64,000 nucleotides of DNA from positions 858,001-922,000 of the forward strand of contig CALYLW010000053.1 in NCBI GenBank assembly GCA_944989445.1. The letters run 5' to 3'. The stretch comes from Ampullaceana balthica (Eukaryota; Mollusca; Gastropoda; Lymnaeidae). The notes under the pieces were generated by a model. The model made no database searches. It was not told where the DNA came from and saw nothing but the letters and a program-made list of their open reading frames with translations. This document shows, piece by piece, positions 36,509-46,868 of the stretch. The position numbers and the translations under genes were made by a program. Each line of letters opens with the position of its first letter. Position 1 is the first letter of the stretch.

Positions 36509-37237
36509 CTTTAAGCCACTCCTTTTTCTTGTCTTGGTCATTTTGGTTGCTTTTAGTATCGTCTCTGTTCTATTAAAAGAATCACCTTTGTCTCTTACTG
36601 CTCCATTACCCTTACTCCCAGCAACTCACAGTTTTTTATTTAAATCGCCATCAGCAATCCTACATGGTGGATGTGTCATTTATTTATGAGTAGATTGGCG
36701 CCCCTTAACGCCCAATGGGGGGGGGAAATCATGCGTGCCAACTGGTTTGTAATGAAGATATTTTCGGCGCTCCAAAATTCAATCTTGCAAACGTATTTGG
36801 GATACATTAGTTTAAATCAAAATAAAATTAAATAATGAGTTTTAATACTCATTTTGGCGCCCCTTAACGTGGCGCCCGGGGACATATGTCCCCCCTGCCC
36901 CCCCTCACTACGCCACTGGTCCCGTCCTTTATTTATGTCATAACTCATCGCTTTAAATAAAACTTTAAAAAAATTCAGGCACATAACGTGGTTTCAACTT
37001 TATTTTCAAATTCATTTGGTCCTCCAGATGTAAGGAGAGTTGATCTGTTGCACGGGATACCAACCCTTTGAATCAACTCTGTCAGAATCTGAAATGACTT
37101 TAGCTTCTAGAGAGCTAATAACTTCGTCCTTCTGGTCACTTACATAAAGCAGTCATGTTATCATAATAAAATACCAATACCATGAAATAAATACAGCAAA
37201 GCATCTTTATTTATGGCTTATATATTTATCAAAGAAA

Positions 37238-38642
37238 CTAGTGTATTACCCGTCAAAAATGACGGAAATTTTCAGCTGAAATCTATTTATTTTGAAAAAA
37301 TGCACTTTTTTTAGGGAGCCTATGGCGCCCACCTTTTTTCAAAAGCCCAACTAACTTGTCCTTGTTTGATAAATACGAAATATTAAATTTTCTGAAACGC
37401 ACACAAAGTATTTTATAATAGGAGTTGTAGGGTGCCTACGGCGCCCCCTTTGTTTTTTTAATTTTATAATTAACCATCATCAAATCCTCTTTTTAAATCC
37501 TTTATATTAACTCGTGGTGGCTGTTTGTTTGAATCATTGATTGCTTAATTGTCGGTCGCCTAAACGTTGGATCGATTTTAACCCACTTTCTCGTAATCTA
37601 GTGATCTGAAATTTTGCAGGCAGACTCGTACCGATGATAAAAACAATGTATCAAAATTTCAGATCGATCGCATGTATTGCAATTAAATTATTGAATTTTT
37701 ATATTATTTTATTTATCTCTATGTATCATGTTAAATTTTTGAGATAGAGTGTCGCGGTGCGTATTATATTGAACAACCTTTCTGTCGCGCAATAAGGTGC
37801 GTATTTTATTGACAACACTTTTTATAAACATATTCCTGATCGGTGCGCATTATATTAAACACGTTTTACGAGACATAACAACAATTTTGTATTTTTGGAT
37901 GGTCTTGCGCTGCGTATTATAATCAACATTCTTTTAGTTACGTCTCGTATATAAAGGATTTATATTAAAAAACTTGTTTTTTTACAGGTTTTTTAAATCC
38001 TTTATATTAACTCGTGGTGTCTGGTTGCTTGCTTGCTTGCTTGTCGCCAAAACTTTGGATCGATTTTTTATCACACTTCCTCGTAAGCTAGCGAGCTGAA
38101 ATTTCTCAGGCATTTTTGCACCGATAATAAAAACAATGTATCAAAATTTCAGATAGATCGCCTGTACTGTAATTAAATTATTGAATTTTTAGATTATTTT
38201 ATTTATCTATATGTATCATGTTAAATTTTTGAGATAGAGTGTAAGGGTGCGCATTATATTGAACAACCTTTCTGTCGCGCAATAAGGTACGTATTTTATT
38301 GACAACACTTTTTATAAACATATTCCTGATCAGTGCGCATTATATTTTAAACATGTTTTACGACACAACTACAATTTTGTATTGTTGGATGGTCTTGCGC
38401 TGCGTATTATAATGAACATTATTTTAGTTACGTCTCGTACATAAAGGATTTATAGTCAAAAACTTGGTTTTTTTTACTTTTTTCATTATTACATTGTTCC
38501 CTTTTCCAAAATTAAAATATGAGCTAAAACAATGACGTCACATAATATTTTTTACAGCGTATCTTTAATTTGCACATCTTTTGGTGCATTGGTGCAGTAA
38601 TTTGGTGCGCTGCTTTCTAAAATTAGTAGCGTCACGGACAGA
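37238..38642 (-). mobile_element. Helitron family 2 copy holding a family-A array
   Basis: Minus-strand 3' end: hairpin CCGTCATTTTTGACGG, GTAATACA, CTAG (plus 37238-37241), then T. Minus-strand 5' end TCTGTCCGTGACGCTAC at 38642. The body matches the 18814 copy on both sides of a two-unit family-A array (37490-38480), which must have entered it. Its 5' end lies within about 25 bp of the last recognised metalloprotease exon. Confidence 0.75.
37490..38480 (-). repeat. Family-A tandem array, two ~490 bp units, inverted
   Basis: Reverse-complement copies of the array at 12442, with the unit boundary near 37990. Sequence either side matches neighbouring parts of the uninterrupted Helitron copy near 18990-19020. 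Confidence 0.85.
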
Positions 38643-38664
38643 CACTACCTTCGTGACATTGCAA

Positions 38665-38817
38665 ATTATGTTATTTAATGGCACATCTTGCTTGACGGAA
38701 ACAATCCAAGCTGACGCCAATATCCCGGATGTGTCTGGTACTCTGCCTGGTTTTAAATATCCACCTGATGAACAGTGCAAGATGTTGGAGAATTATAATT
38801 GATCGTTTCTTTGTCCG
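38665..38817 (+). pseudogene. Metalloprotease post-catalytic exon with in-frame stop
   Basis: Reads LFNGTSCLTETIQADA, NIPDVSGTLPGFKYPPDEQC and KMLENYN, then TGA (38800-38802), then SFLCP to donor GTAAGG. The residues after the stop fit the family (a C just before the donor), so the TGA is internal. The acceptor is not visible because the Helitron 37238-38642 ends immediately upstream; the start is approximate. Confidence 0.7.
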
Positions 38818-40095
38818 GTAAGGGATCTTTTCTTTGTCCGACGCTTTGCTGATTTTGTTGTAAGGGAACATACCAGATTGCTGATAATAATTATTATGAT
38901 TTATATATACGCATTGCAACTTCCATTTCCAAGATTGACTTTTGAACTCTGACTTCTGTTCCCATTAAGTTATAAATATAAGCTCGTTTCCCGGTCATGT
39001 AGAGTTTAAAAAATTTTGTTTGAAATCGTGATAAATTATGAAATGTGTAACATTTAAAAAAAATATTTCCGATAGGCTTTTGACTATCATAAAATCCATT
39101 TCTTTATCTGATAAGCATTTTGACTACCGTGAATGAGCAAATAAAATCTTCTTGATTTAGCTGTTTTCGGATAGAATAACTGCAATTAATGATATTTACT
39201 AAAGATAAACAACTGACAGATGTTATTGTCATTAAAATTTCTGTCTTAAATTGGTTAATAAAGACACAACGATCCTGTTAAACAAATCCTATAGATTTAA
39301 ATTATTTGAAACTTTTTAGAAAATATTTCAACTATTTCACCATTACTCACACTATGCCTGTCATCCATTTCCAAAGCGAGCTAATCCATGTCCTTTTGAG
39401 GTGTTGCGGTTATCCCTCTTACCCTTATACTCTTTCCGATAAAATATTATGACTTCTTTTGACCACGTTGACTCTACTTACAACAGTGGTGATGTCCCTT
39501 CTTTGCTTCCTTTTTTTTCACCATAAAACACTTTGGCAATAATCAATATTAAGAATACAACGATGGTTGTGTCAAAACGCTATTTTACCAGATCAAATAA
39601 TTTATTTATTTGCCAAAAAGAGATATGACTTATGAATGATATATTGATAGAAGTAACAGAAAATTTTGAATAAATAAAAATGCAAGGAGAGTATCATACT
39701 AATTAAAATATATAGGTGTCAGGTGACTTCAGGTGACACCGCCGACCAGTGCTCACTAGTCGAAAATATGTATTATAAGTTTTTCTCGTGAAACATTAAA
39801 GCTGAACATTGTCGTATAATGTATTATTTAGCGGCGGCACTTAAGTACATGTCGATAATTTAAATTAAAATACGAGATAAACAAACGCATTTTATTATTT
39901 TTTATTTTGGCTGTTGGGGGGGGGATTAAAACAATGAAATAAATCTTTATTTATGGACTACTACACAAGAAAATGTTACGGCTTAACCTTCATCAGTGAA
40001 AATAATACACACAAGTATTTAAATTAAATTTATTTTGAAAGATTTATTGCAGTCCTTTTTTGTATGTTATAGTAGAGTCAATGTTAACGATTCAA
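38818..40095. other. AT-rich DNA, no gene or named repeat seen
   Basis: No open frame with recognisable content and no further metalloprotease exon found. Confidence 0.5.
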
Positions 40096-40099
40096 AGTA

Positions 40100-40757
40100 T
40101 GTTGATATGTTCAAGAAGAGTTCGTTTATTTATTGAAAATTAAATTTGGTGATATGTTCAAGTAGAGTTTGTTTATCTATTGAACATTAAATTTGGTGAT
40201 ATGTTCAAGTAGAGTTTGTTTATCTATTGAACATTAAATTTGGTGATATGTTCAAGTAGAGTTTGTTTATCTATTGAACATTAAATTTGGTGATATGTTC
40301 AAGTAGAGTTTGTTTATCTATTGAACATTAAATTTGGTGACATGTTCAAGTAGAGTTTGTTTATCTATTGAACATTAAATTTGGTGATATGTTCAAGTAG
40401 AGTTTGTTTATCTATTGAACATTAAATTTGGTGATATGTTCAAGTAGAGTTTGTTTATCTATTGAACATTAAATTTGGTGATATGTTCAAGTAGAGTTTG
40501 TTTATCTATTGAACATTAAATTTGGTGACATGTTCAAGTAGAGTTTGTTTATCTATTGAACATTAAATTTGGTGATATGTTCAAGTAGAGTTTGTTTATC
40601 TATTGAACATTAAATTTGGTGATATGTTCAAGTAGAGTTTGTTTATCTATTGAACATTAAATTTGGTGATATGTTCAAGTAGAGTTTGTTTATCTATTGA
40701 ACATTAAATTTGGTGATACATTAAAGTAGAGTTTGTTTATCTATTGAACATTAAATT
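40100..40757. repeat. 47 bp minisatellite
   Basis: About 14 copies of a 47 bp unit containing TTTGGTGATATGTTCAAGTA and GTTTATCTATTGAAC. The central copies are almost identical, some differing only by GATATG/GACATG, which points to recent amplification. A solo SINE-like tail (GATAAGATAAGATA) lies at about 41018-41030. Confidence 0.95.
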
Positions 40758-41640
40758 AGTTAAAATAAAAATAATAATGTCAGCACTTCCAGGTAATAGA
40801 ACACTCGAAAAGACATATGGATAAAAACACTTTAAAAAAATTTCTTAGTCAAGAAGACAAACAAGTTCTCATTCTTTCCGTTTGGTATACGGAGATGGAA
40901 TTGGTTTGCTTGATTAAACTAGGAAAACCAACATACTATCAACATTTAAAAACTTATAAAATTAAAGGACTAGACATAGAGCAGAGCGCGCAAATATTTT
41001 ATGTTTAGTTAGAGCGTTTGTAATTGATAAGATAAGATACACTTTTTTAAAAGTAAATCTTAGCTGCGATGTTTTTTTTCCCAGTAGACGTCGTTCAGTA
41101 ATTTAAATGTGACTGTTCTCAATTTTATGTTTCAATCAATAATAATAATTGAAACTGAATTGCCCATTCCTACAACAAAGTAATTGGTAACAGATGTAGA
41201 TTCACTACTTTTATTTTATTAATTTGGCTGCAGTTTTAATTTTTTGCCTTAAACAATGTTTACTGTTATCACTGAACCCACCTCTTTCAATGGATACATC
41301 GATTTGGCACAGATTGCAAATGTTTGGTCACTAGGTGATGGCCGAAAAAAATAGTTCTTTTTCCGAAGACTGATACAGTTTCGAAAAAAAGATGAATGAC
41401 TGTTTACAAATGTGTTTAGTTAGACTATTCTTAGTACTACTGCTATCAGTCTCAAGCTCATTTACTGGAAAAATTTCTCAGGATGTTTCTTTAAAAAATG
41501 TATCCACAAAGGTCACAAAACAGCTGAATTATTTTTTATTAGCTTGGTAAAGAAGAATAATGTACGATCGGATGAAGAACGAAGAAAGATTTAGAGATCG
41601 TGGTTCACTTCGATTAAGGAAGTGCAGAAGAAAATAATTA

Positions 41641-41990
41641 TTGCCCTTTTGCCCAGGGGAGATAGATGCCATCTGTCACAATCATTGCTCCTTAACATGG
41701 GGTGGGGGAGAGTTGTCATCTGTCACCATCATTGCCCTTTGGCTCGGGGAGAGAGTTGTCATCTGTTACCATCATTGCCTCTTGGTCCAGGTGAGAGAGA
41801 GTTGTCATCTGTCACCATCATTACCTCTTGGCCCAGGTCAGAGGGAGAGTTGTCATCTGTTACCATCATTACCTCTTGGCCCAGGTGAGAGAGAGTAGTC
41901 ACCTGTCACCATCACTGTCCATGTCTAAATGGGAGAGTTGTCACCTATAACTATTATTGTTCCTTGGCCTTTGACTAGAGATTAGAGTCT
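41641..41990. repeat. ~46 bp minisatellite (GTTGTCATCTGTCACCATCA type)
   Basis: Seven or so imperfect copies of a 43-50 bp unit with GAGTTGTCATCTGTCACCAT and CTCTTGGCCCAGGTGAGAGA. Not coding. Confidence 0.9.
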
Positions 41991-42492
41991 TCACCTGTCA
42001 ACATCACAGCACCTTGGATCGTGGGGGGGGGGAGTATTGTCACCTGTCAGCACCGTTTCCCTTTACCAGATACCTTTCAATTATTTCCCCCGTATGAAAA
42101 TTTATACGTCAAATGATGTTTACTTTTACTTTAGCATTTCTTTTTTAGCTGAGGTCAACATGAACCTTCTTTGATTTGTCACGTGACACTCACTGGCAGT
42201 TTAAACACAATTTTGATGGCTTCAGTTTTATTTCAAATACCACCTGAACACTTAAACTAACTCCAAAATTAACTGGTAAAGCGTAAGGAAATGAATGAAT
42301 CAAGGTAAAAGTAAAGCTGAAACAACAACAGTAAAAGAACGAATGAATCGACACAATGACTTATAACTACTTTTATTGTATTTTTTTTTAAACTGCTGTA
42401 ATAAATGCAATTTGCTGGTAATAAAATTACACTGGAGCTTAGTAGTTTTTCTTTCTTTTTGTGGAAGTTAAGGCAACTTAATAAATTTTAAC
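41991..42492. other. AT-rich DNA downstream of CAP copy 2
   Basis: No gene or bounded repeat recognised. Confidence 0.5.
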
Positions 42493-42498
42493 TTTTAT
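42493..42498 (-). promoter_or_regulatory. Possible poly(A) signal of CAP copy 2
   Basis: AATAAA on the minus strand about 165 bp past the stop codon of the CAP gene. This hexamer is frequent by chance in AT-rich DNA. Confidence 0.3.
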
Positions 42499-42661
42499 TC
42501 GTTGTAATTAGTATTCTGGAATATAGTGGCAGTTTAATGGAATAAAAGAACGAGGTAATTGTGTTTGAGAATTCACACAGTAAATGTTCTGAAATCTTGC
42601 AACCCTTGTTTGCCTTAGGACGCCACTAGTGATGTGCCCTGAATTCAGCGGCGAAAGTGAA

Positions 42662-43546
42662 TTAAACCAACACTTCACGAACGACAGGCAAGAGTGCCAT
42701 GCAGAATAGATAAATGTGTAGGCAGGTATTCATAGCGGTAGAGACGGAGCCTGGGGTTGTGGAGCACAGGCGGTCGATGCAATGCGTGGCGTCACTGGGG
42801 CATGCCGAGCAGGCTGCCCCTTTCTTGTACGGCTTCTGGCCAACGTAGTTTCCCCCTGGTCCGTAGTTGCAGACGACGTAATACCCTGGCCATGACACCC
42901 CGGTCAGCGGGTTACAGTACTTTATCCCGCAGCCGACGAACCTCGTTGTGGCCCAGACGTCCTGTGTGTAGTGACCGCAAACTTTTGAGCAGGCGTCCGT
43001 GTTGTAATTGTAGTCAGCTTTCTCGGCATCCCACGATTTCACAAAGACCGTGGGGTAGTCATCAGCACTTGTTGAAGCGGCGAGATTTTCTCCAACATAT
43101 GAGAAATTGGCCACGTTCGTTCTGACTTCGGTTTTCTGATGTTCGAATTTACAATTCGACGCCCAAGCCTGGGCGAACTCCTCTAGAGCGGAATCCCATT
43201 TTAAAATCATCATGTCACTTGCCCCTGACATTCGCCTCTCTTTGTTGTGAGTGTCGATAATGATGTTTTTCTCGCTTTCGGTGAACCCCACTGTTTCCTT
43301 ATCTATCGCCCTCTTTACTCTCAGGGGGAAAGACTTGCTTTGCAGGAAAATAACACCAGACGATCTGTCATTCTTACTGTTGATATCATGCCGTTCTTCA
43401 GTCACACTTTGGTCTCCGTGGTCATGATTTCCGTGGGCTATTCCTTGGTCTCCATTATGTGCTAAGACTTGTTTTATGCATATCAGACAAGACAGGGCTA
43501 AGGGTAAGAGAAATCGAACTGGTTGAGGCATCACTATTCCTGTCAC
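42662..43546 (-). CDS. CAP-domain (CRISP/antigen 5/PR-1) secreted or GPI-anchored protein, copy 2
   Basis: 294 aa in one exon. Signal peptide (RFLLPLALSCLICI), His-containing pro-region, RVKR furin-type site (76-79) and a CAP domain (about 88-245). Motifs GHYTQDVWATTRFVGCG (191-207) and YVVCNYGPGGNY (223-234) are CAP1/CAP2 signatures. The tetrad is complete: H136, E153, E175, H192. The tail has a CxxCPSDATHCIDRLC four-Cys module, is shorter in Thr/Pro than copy 1, and ends in a hydrophobic segment compatible with GPI anchoring. About 60 % identical by eye to copy 1 and similar in non-coding flank, hence a genomic duplication. Expected to act outside the cell; substrate or partner unknown. Confidence 0.9.
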   Translation of the reverse strand: MTGIVMPQPVRFLLPLALSCLICIKQVLAHNGDQGIAHGNHDHGDQSVTEERHDINSKNDRSSGVIFLQSKSFPLRVKRAIDKETVGFTESEKNIIIDTHNKERRMSGASDMMILKWDSALEEFAQAWASNCKFEHQKTEVRTNVANFSYVGENLAASTSADDYPTVFVKSWDAEKADYNYNTDACSKVCGHYTQDVWATTRFVGCGIKYCNPLTGVSWPGYYVVCNYGPGGNYVGQKPYKKGAACSACPSDATHCIDRLCSTTPGSVSTAMNTCLHIYLFCMALLPVVREVLV

Positions 43547-43820
43547 CTAACGTTATTTGCTGGTGATTGAGAAAACCTTTTTTTCCCAAATAAATCACAT
43601 GTGCTGTCTGGATCATCAAGCAGACATCAAATAAACAAAAAGAAGGAAGAGTTCAATGACTTAAACACATCCCGGATCTCGTTTGTTTAGAAAATAAAAA
43701 TATCTGGAATTAATTAATTTGACTAAAGTCTCTCCGTCATTCAATACTGGCGCCAAGTCCTGCTTGTTCTTGGAATGCACCTTTGTTCTCTGAGGAAAAA
43801 TAAATAAGTAAATTGACGTT
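43547..43820 (-). promoter_or_regulatory. Conserved upstream flank of CAP copy 2
   Basis: Matches the flank of CAP copy 1 (15872-16140) in several ordered blocks. Shared blocks include TGTGCTGTCTGGATCATCAA, GAGTTCAATGACTTA, GTCTCTCCGTCATTCAATAC and TTGTTCTCTGAGGAAAA. Probably promoter and 5' UTR. Confidence 0.5.
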
Positions 43821-43849
43821 CAATCAGTTCTCAAACAATTAACAAACTG

Positions 43850-44045
43850 CCAAACATCTGGAGATCAACGACGCTGAACAAGAACAAAAAACTAATATCT
43901 ACAACACCTTCATAAAGCCAATCTTCATTTATGGCTGCGAAAGCTGGAGGGCAAGAAAGATCAATTGAACTCTTTCGAAAGTAAATGTCTTTTCAAAATC
44001 TTACACATAATATGCAAGTGAACTTTGTGCCATGATATACGTAAT
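43850..44045 (+). mobile_element. LINE C-terminal remnant, part 1
   Basis: Reads KTNIYNTFIKPIFIYGCESW, then, after a frame change, LNSFESKCLFKILHIICK. Compare the LINE segment IKIYNTxVKxxLLYGCETW...FxNxCLRRILxI downstream of the reverse transcriptase core. Part 2 lies beyond a tandem array at 45733. Confidence 0.75.
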
Positions 44046-44060
44046 TACATTGTAATAAAA

Positions 44061-45724
44061 CAAACCCGTAAAAACAAAGTTTTTGACTTTAAATCCCTTA
44101 TATATGAGCCATAACTAACAGTATTGATTATTTTCAAACGCTACAAACATTTACAGACTGAATCTGTCTTAACTCAACTTTGCTTCATAACTCTGGGGGG
44201 GGGGAGGGGTGGGTGGGAGGGGGAGAGGGGAAAAGTCTGGTCACCGATTCGCTTGACCGAGCTCAGCGCGACACGTAAAATTTAAACAAAAGCACCCCGG
44301 TACTTCGATGGGTCGCCTCAACGCGTCAACTCAAACTTTCACGTGGAAAAAAACAATAACAAACAGAGAATTTGAATACCATACGTATATAAGGATAAAC
44401 TAAAAATGCATTAATTTATTTACGGTACGTTCGATCGATCTGAAATTTTGATACGATGCATTGTTAGGTGAGACGGGTCCGTGTGCCATATTTCAGCTCG
44501 ATCGGATCACGGGAAGTGGGTCATTTTTGACTTTTGTTTTTCCGCCCGCCCAAGACAGAGATGACGACAGACAGACAGAGAGAGAGAGAGATGACGATAG
44601 AGACGGCCGCGAAATTAATATAAGGGATTTTAAAAATAAAACAAACCCGTAAAAACAAAGTTTTTGACTATAAATCCCTTATATATGAGACATAACTAAC
44701 AGTATTGATTATTTTCAAACATTTACAGACTGAATCTGTCTTAACTCAACTTTGCATCATAACCCTAGTGGGGGGGAGGGGTGGGTGGGGGGAGAGGGGA
44801 AAAGTCTGGTCACCGATTCGCTTGACCGAGCTCAGAGTGACACGTAAAATGTAAACAAAAGCGCCCGTCGCTTCGTTGGGTCGCCTCAATGCGTCAGCTA
44901 AAAAAATTCACGTGGGAAAAAAACAATAACAAACCGTGAATTTAAATTACATACCTCATATAAGGATAAACTAAAAATGCATTAATTTAATTACGGTACG
45001 TTCCATCGATCTGAAATTTTGATACGATGCATTGTTAGGTTAGACGGGTCCGTGTGCCAAATTTCAGTTCGATCGGATCATGGGAAGTGGGTCATTTTTG
45101 ACTTCTGTTTTTCCGCCCGCCCAAGACAGAGAGAGAGAGAGAGAGAGAGAGACGCCGGTGAAGTTAATATAAGGGATTTAATAAAACAAACCCGTAAAAA
45201 CAAAGTTTTTGACTATAAATCCCTTATATATGAGACATAACTAACAGTATTGATTATTTTCAAACATTTACAGACTGAATCTGTCTTAACTCAAATTTGC
45301 TTCATAACCCTAGGGGGGAGGGGTGGGTGGGAGGAGGAGAGGGGAAAAGTCTGGTCACCGATTCGCTTGACCGAGCTCAGAGTGACACGTAAAATGTAAA
45401 CAAAAGCGCCCCGTCGCTTCGTTGGGTCGCCTCAATGCGTCAGCTCAAAATTTCACGTGGGAAAAACAATAACAAACCGTGAATTTAAATTACATACCTC
45501 ATATAAGGATAAACTAAAAATGCGTTAATTTAATTACGGTACGTTCGATCGATCTGAAATTTTGATACTATGCATTGTTAGGTCAGACAAATCAGTGTGC
45601 GAAATTTCAGCTCGATCAAATCACGGAAAGTGGGTCATTTTTGACTTTTTTTTCCCCGCCCGCCCATGAGATGATGAGAGAGATGATGAGACGGCCGCGA
45701 AGTTAATATAAGGGATTTAAAAAG
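44061..45724 (+). repeat. Family-B tandem array, three ~540-580 bp units
   Basis: Units start near 44061, 44643 and 45187. Each opens with CCCGTAAAAACAAAGTTTTT and ACTATAAATCCCTTATATAT, and has a G-rich run (GGGGGGAGGGGTGGGTGGG). It shares TTCGATCGATCTGAAATTTT and CAGCTCGATCGGATCACGGG modules, a (GA)n or (GAT)n microsatellite, and closes with AAGTTAATATAAGGGATTTA. AAATCCCTTAT/ATAAGGGATTT form inverted ends, as in family A. Confidence 0.85.
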
Positions 45725-45732
45725 AGAGACGA

Positions 45733-45850
45733 TGGACATACATCGGCCGTGTACTCGTACTTCATATTGACAGCTCGATGCTACCCTGACAGACCTTCAC
45801 ATGGCAACCAAGGGACAAGAGAATACCGGAGAAAAACTTAACGAAACACA
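45733..45850 (+). mobile_element. LINE C-terminal remnant, part 2
   Basis: Reads WTYIGRVLVLHIDSSMLP, stop, QTFTWQPRDKRIPEKNL. This corresponds to the LINE tail WxxIGHVLR...ALTWxPQGKRxRGRP that normally follows part 1. The family-B array lies exactly between the two parts. Confidence 0.7.
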
Positions 45851-46299
45851 ATCACCAATGAAACACTGCTCTATGTCTTACCCCTTTCCAAGATCATCAT
45901 TGAGCTGTAACAAACAGACAGAACTGGAAAATACAAATATCCACTAAAGAGCATCACTGACTCAAGAGCAAAGTCATCCATTCATTCAATCAGTTCTCAC
46001 CGTAGGGAGTGTTGGACGAGTAAACGCTTTATAGTACACGTTGCATACACGAATGGATGACCTTCTTAGCTCAGTGTTTCAAAAGATTTTTGGCACCCAT
46101 CTTTTAGATATCATCTTAAATAATGACGCTTCTTTATTGCAAAGACAATATCATGCAGCACTCAGATAGACGTAGGGATTAAACCACTTTTCGATAGAGC
46201 ACGTACGTATATATCCTATTCCTTCCCGTCTGGCATTTGTGGCGTGAAATTTTTTGTCTGAACAAACCATGGAAATCACAACCATATCAAAATTCAAAA

Positions 46300-46390
46300 T
46301 TCTAATAAAAATGCAAGACTAGACATAAACCATGGATAAGCGTAGGACACAATAAACTTCCGTGTAAATGAGTAACGTATAATATAACAT
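46300..46390 (+). mobile_element. LINE 3' UTR fragment
   Basis: AAACCATGGATAAGC and neighbouring blocks match 59107-59180, where the same sequence leads into the GAGCGTCTGTAACAGATAAG tail. The tail is lost here. Confidence 0.5.
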
Positions 46391-46652
46391 AAGATATATA
46401 CATATATATTAAACCATTCAAATGAGTCACAATGAACAGTTGGGGGTGAAATAGGGGACTTTTTAAGAAGAAACTAGAAGCTATCTAAGATAGTATCTTG
46501 CATTTTACCCACCCCCTTTTTTAAAATGTTAAGCCATCGTCATCTGAGATTGTCAATAACTCTGTACAAAAATAAACTTTAAACGTGTCGACGCCTTCTT
46601 TCAAAATCTACTTTCCGATTGCCACGCGAAGTAGCTTTTGCGACCTCTCAAG

Positions 46653-46860
46653 CAGAGGCGTCACTAGGGGAGGTGCGGGGGGGGGCGGGTGCGGACCGCT
46701 CCAGGTGACACCATCTCAAGGGAGGACACCAAAGGATAACATCATGTATGTTCCCGTTATTTGGCACTGACAGACTCAGAGGAGCTCTATAGTGTAAGTC
46801 ATGAGGGGGTGACACCATGAGCTACCGCACTGGGTGACACCAATCTTATTAACGCTTCTG
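46653..46860. mobile_element. hAT-type MITE, 208 bp
   Basis: Ends CAGAGGCGTCAC and AACGCTTCTG are inverted with one mismatch. The flanks CTCTCAAG (46645-46652) and CTCTAAAG (46861-46868) form an 8 bp duplication with one mismatch. GGTGACACC recurs inside. Non-coding. Confidence 0.8.
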
Positions 46861-46868
46861 CTCTAAAG

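Larger units (their letters stand above)
33097..36918 (-). mobile_element. hAT transposon 1, complete, with 8 bp TSD
   Basis: Terminal inverted repeats CAGTGGCGTAGC at the left and the complement ending TACGCCACTG at the right. It is flanked by identical GTCCCGTC at 33089-33096 and 36919-36926; an 8 bp duplication is the hAT hallmark. About 3.8 kb, including a nested 1.3 kb element (35189-36508). It sits in an intron of the metalloprotease. Confidence 0.93.
21021..38817 (+). pseudogene. Reprolysin-type (M12B) metalloprotease gene, decayed
   Basis: Exons scattered over ~18 kb together spell a secreted M12B zinc metalloprotease. They give pro-domain pieces, a polybasic furin site, the start of the catalytic domain (YYFDIVAVIDYRAYKRF), the middle (YDHVMLFTG), the zinc site (AHELGH), a Met-turn (YIMA) and the region after it (LPGFKYPPDEQC). 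Introns are full of transposons. No exon encoding a signal peptide and none beyond the DEQC exon was found. Defects: reading-frame shift at 28583-28738, lost splice acceptor before 32321, Ser for the conserved Gly of the zinc motif, in-frame TGA at 38800-38802, and a Helitron abutting the last exon. At least one exon between 28738 and 31035 is missing or unrecognised, because the phases do not match. Assembly error could explain single defects but hardly all of them. Confidence 0.75.

Noticed and set aside
41641..41898. Open frames HLSQSLLLNMGW... / VVICHHHCPLARG...
   Set aside because: Produced by the ~46 bp minisatellite.
42757..43465. Plus-strand open frames (122 and 72 codons) opposite CAP copy 2
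   Set aside because: Antisense shadows of a clear CAP gene.
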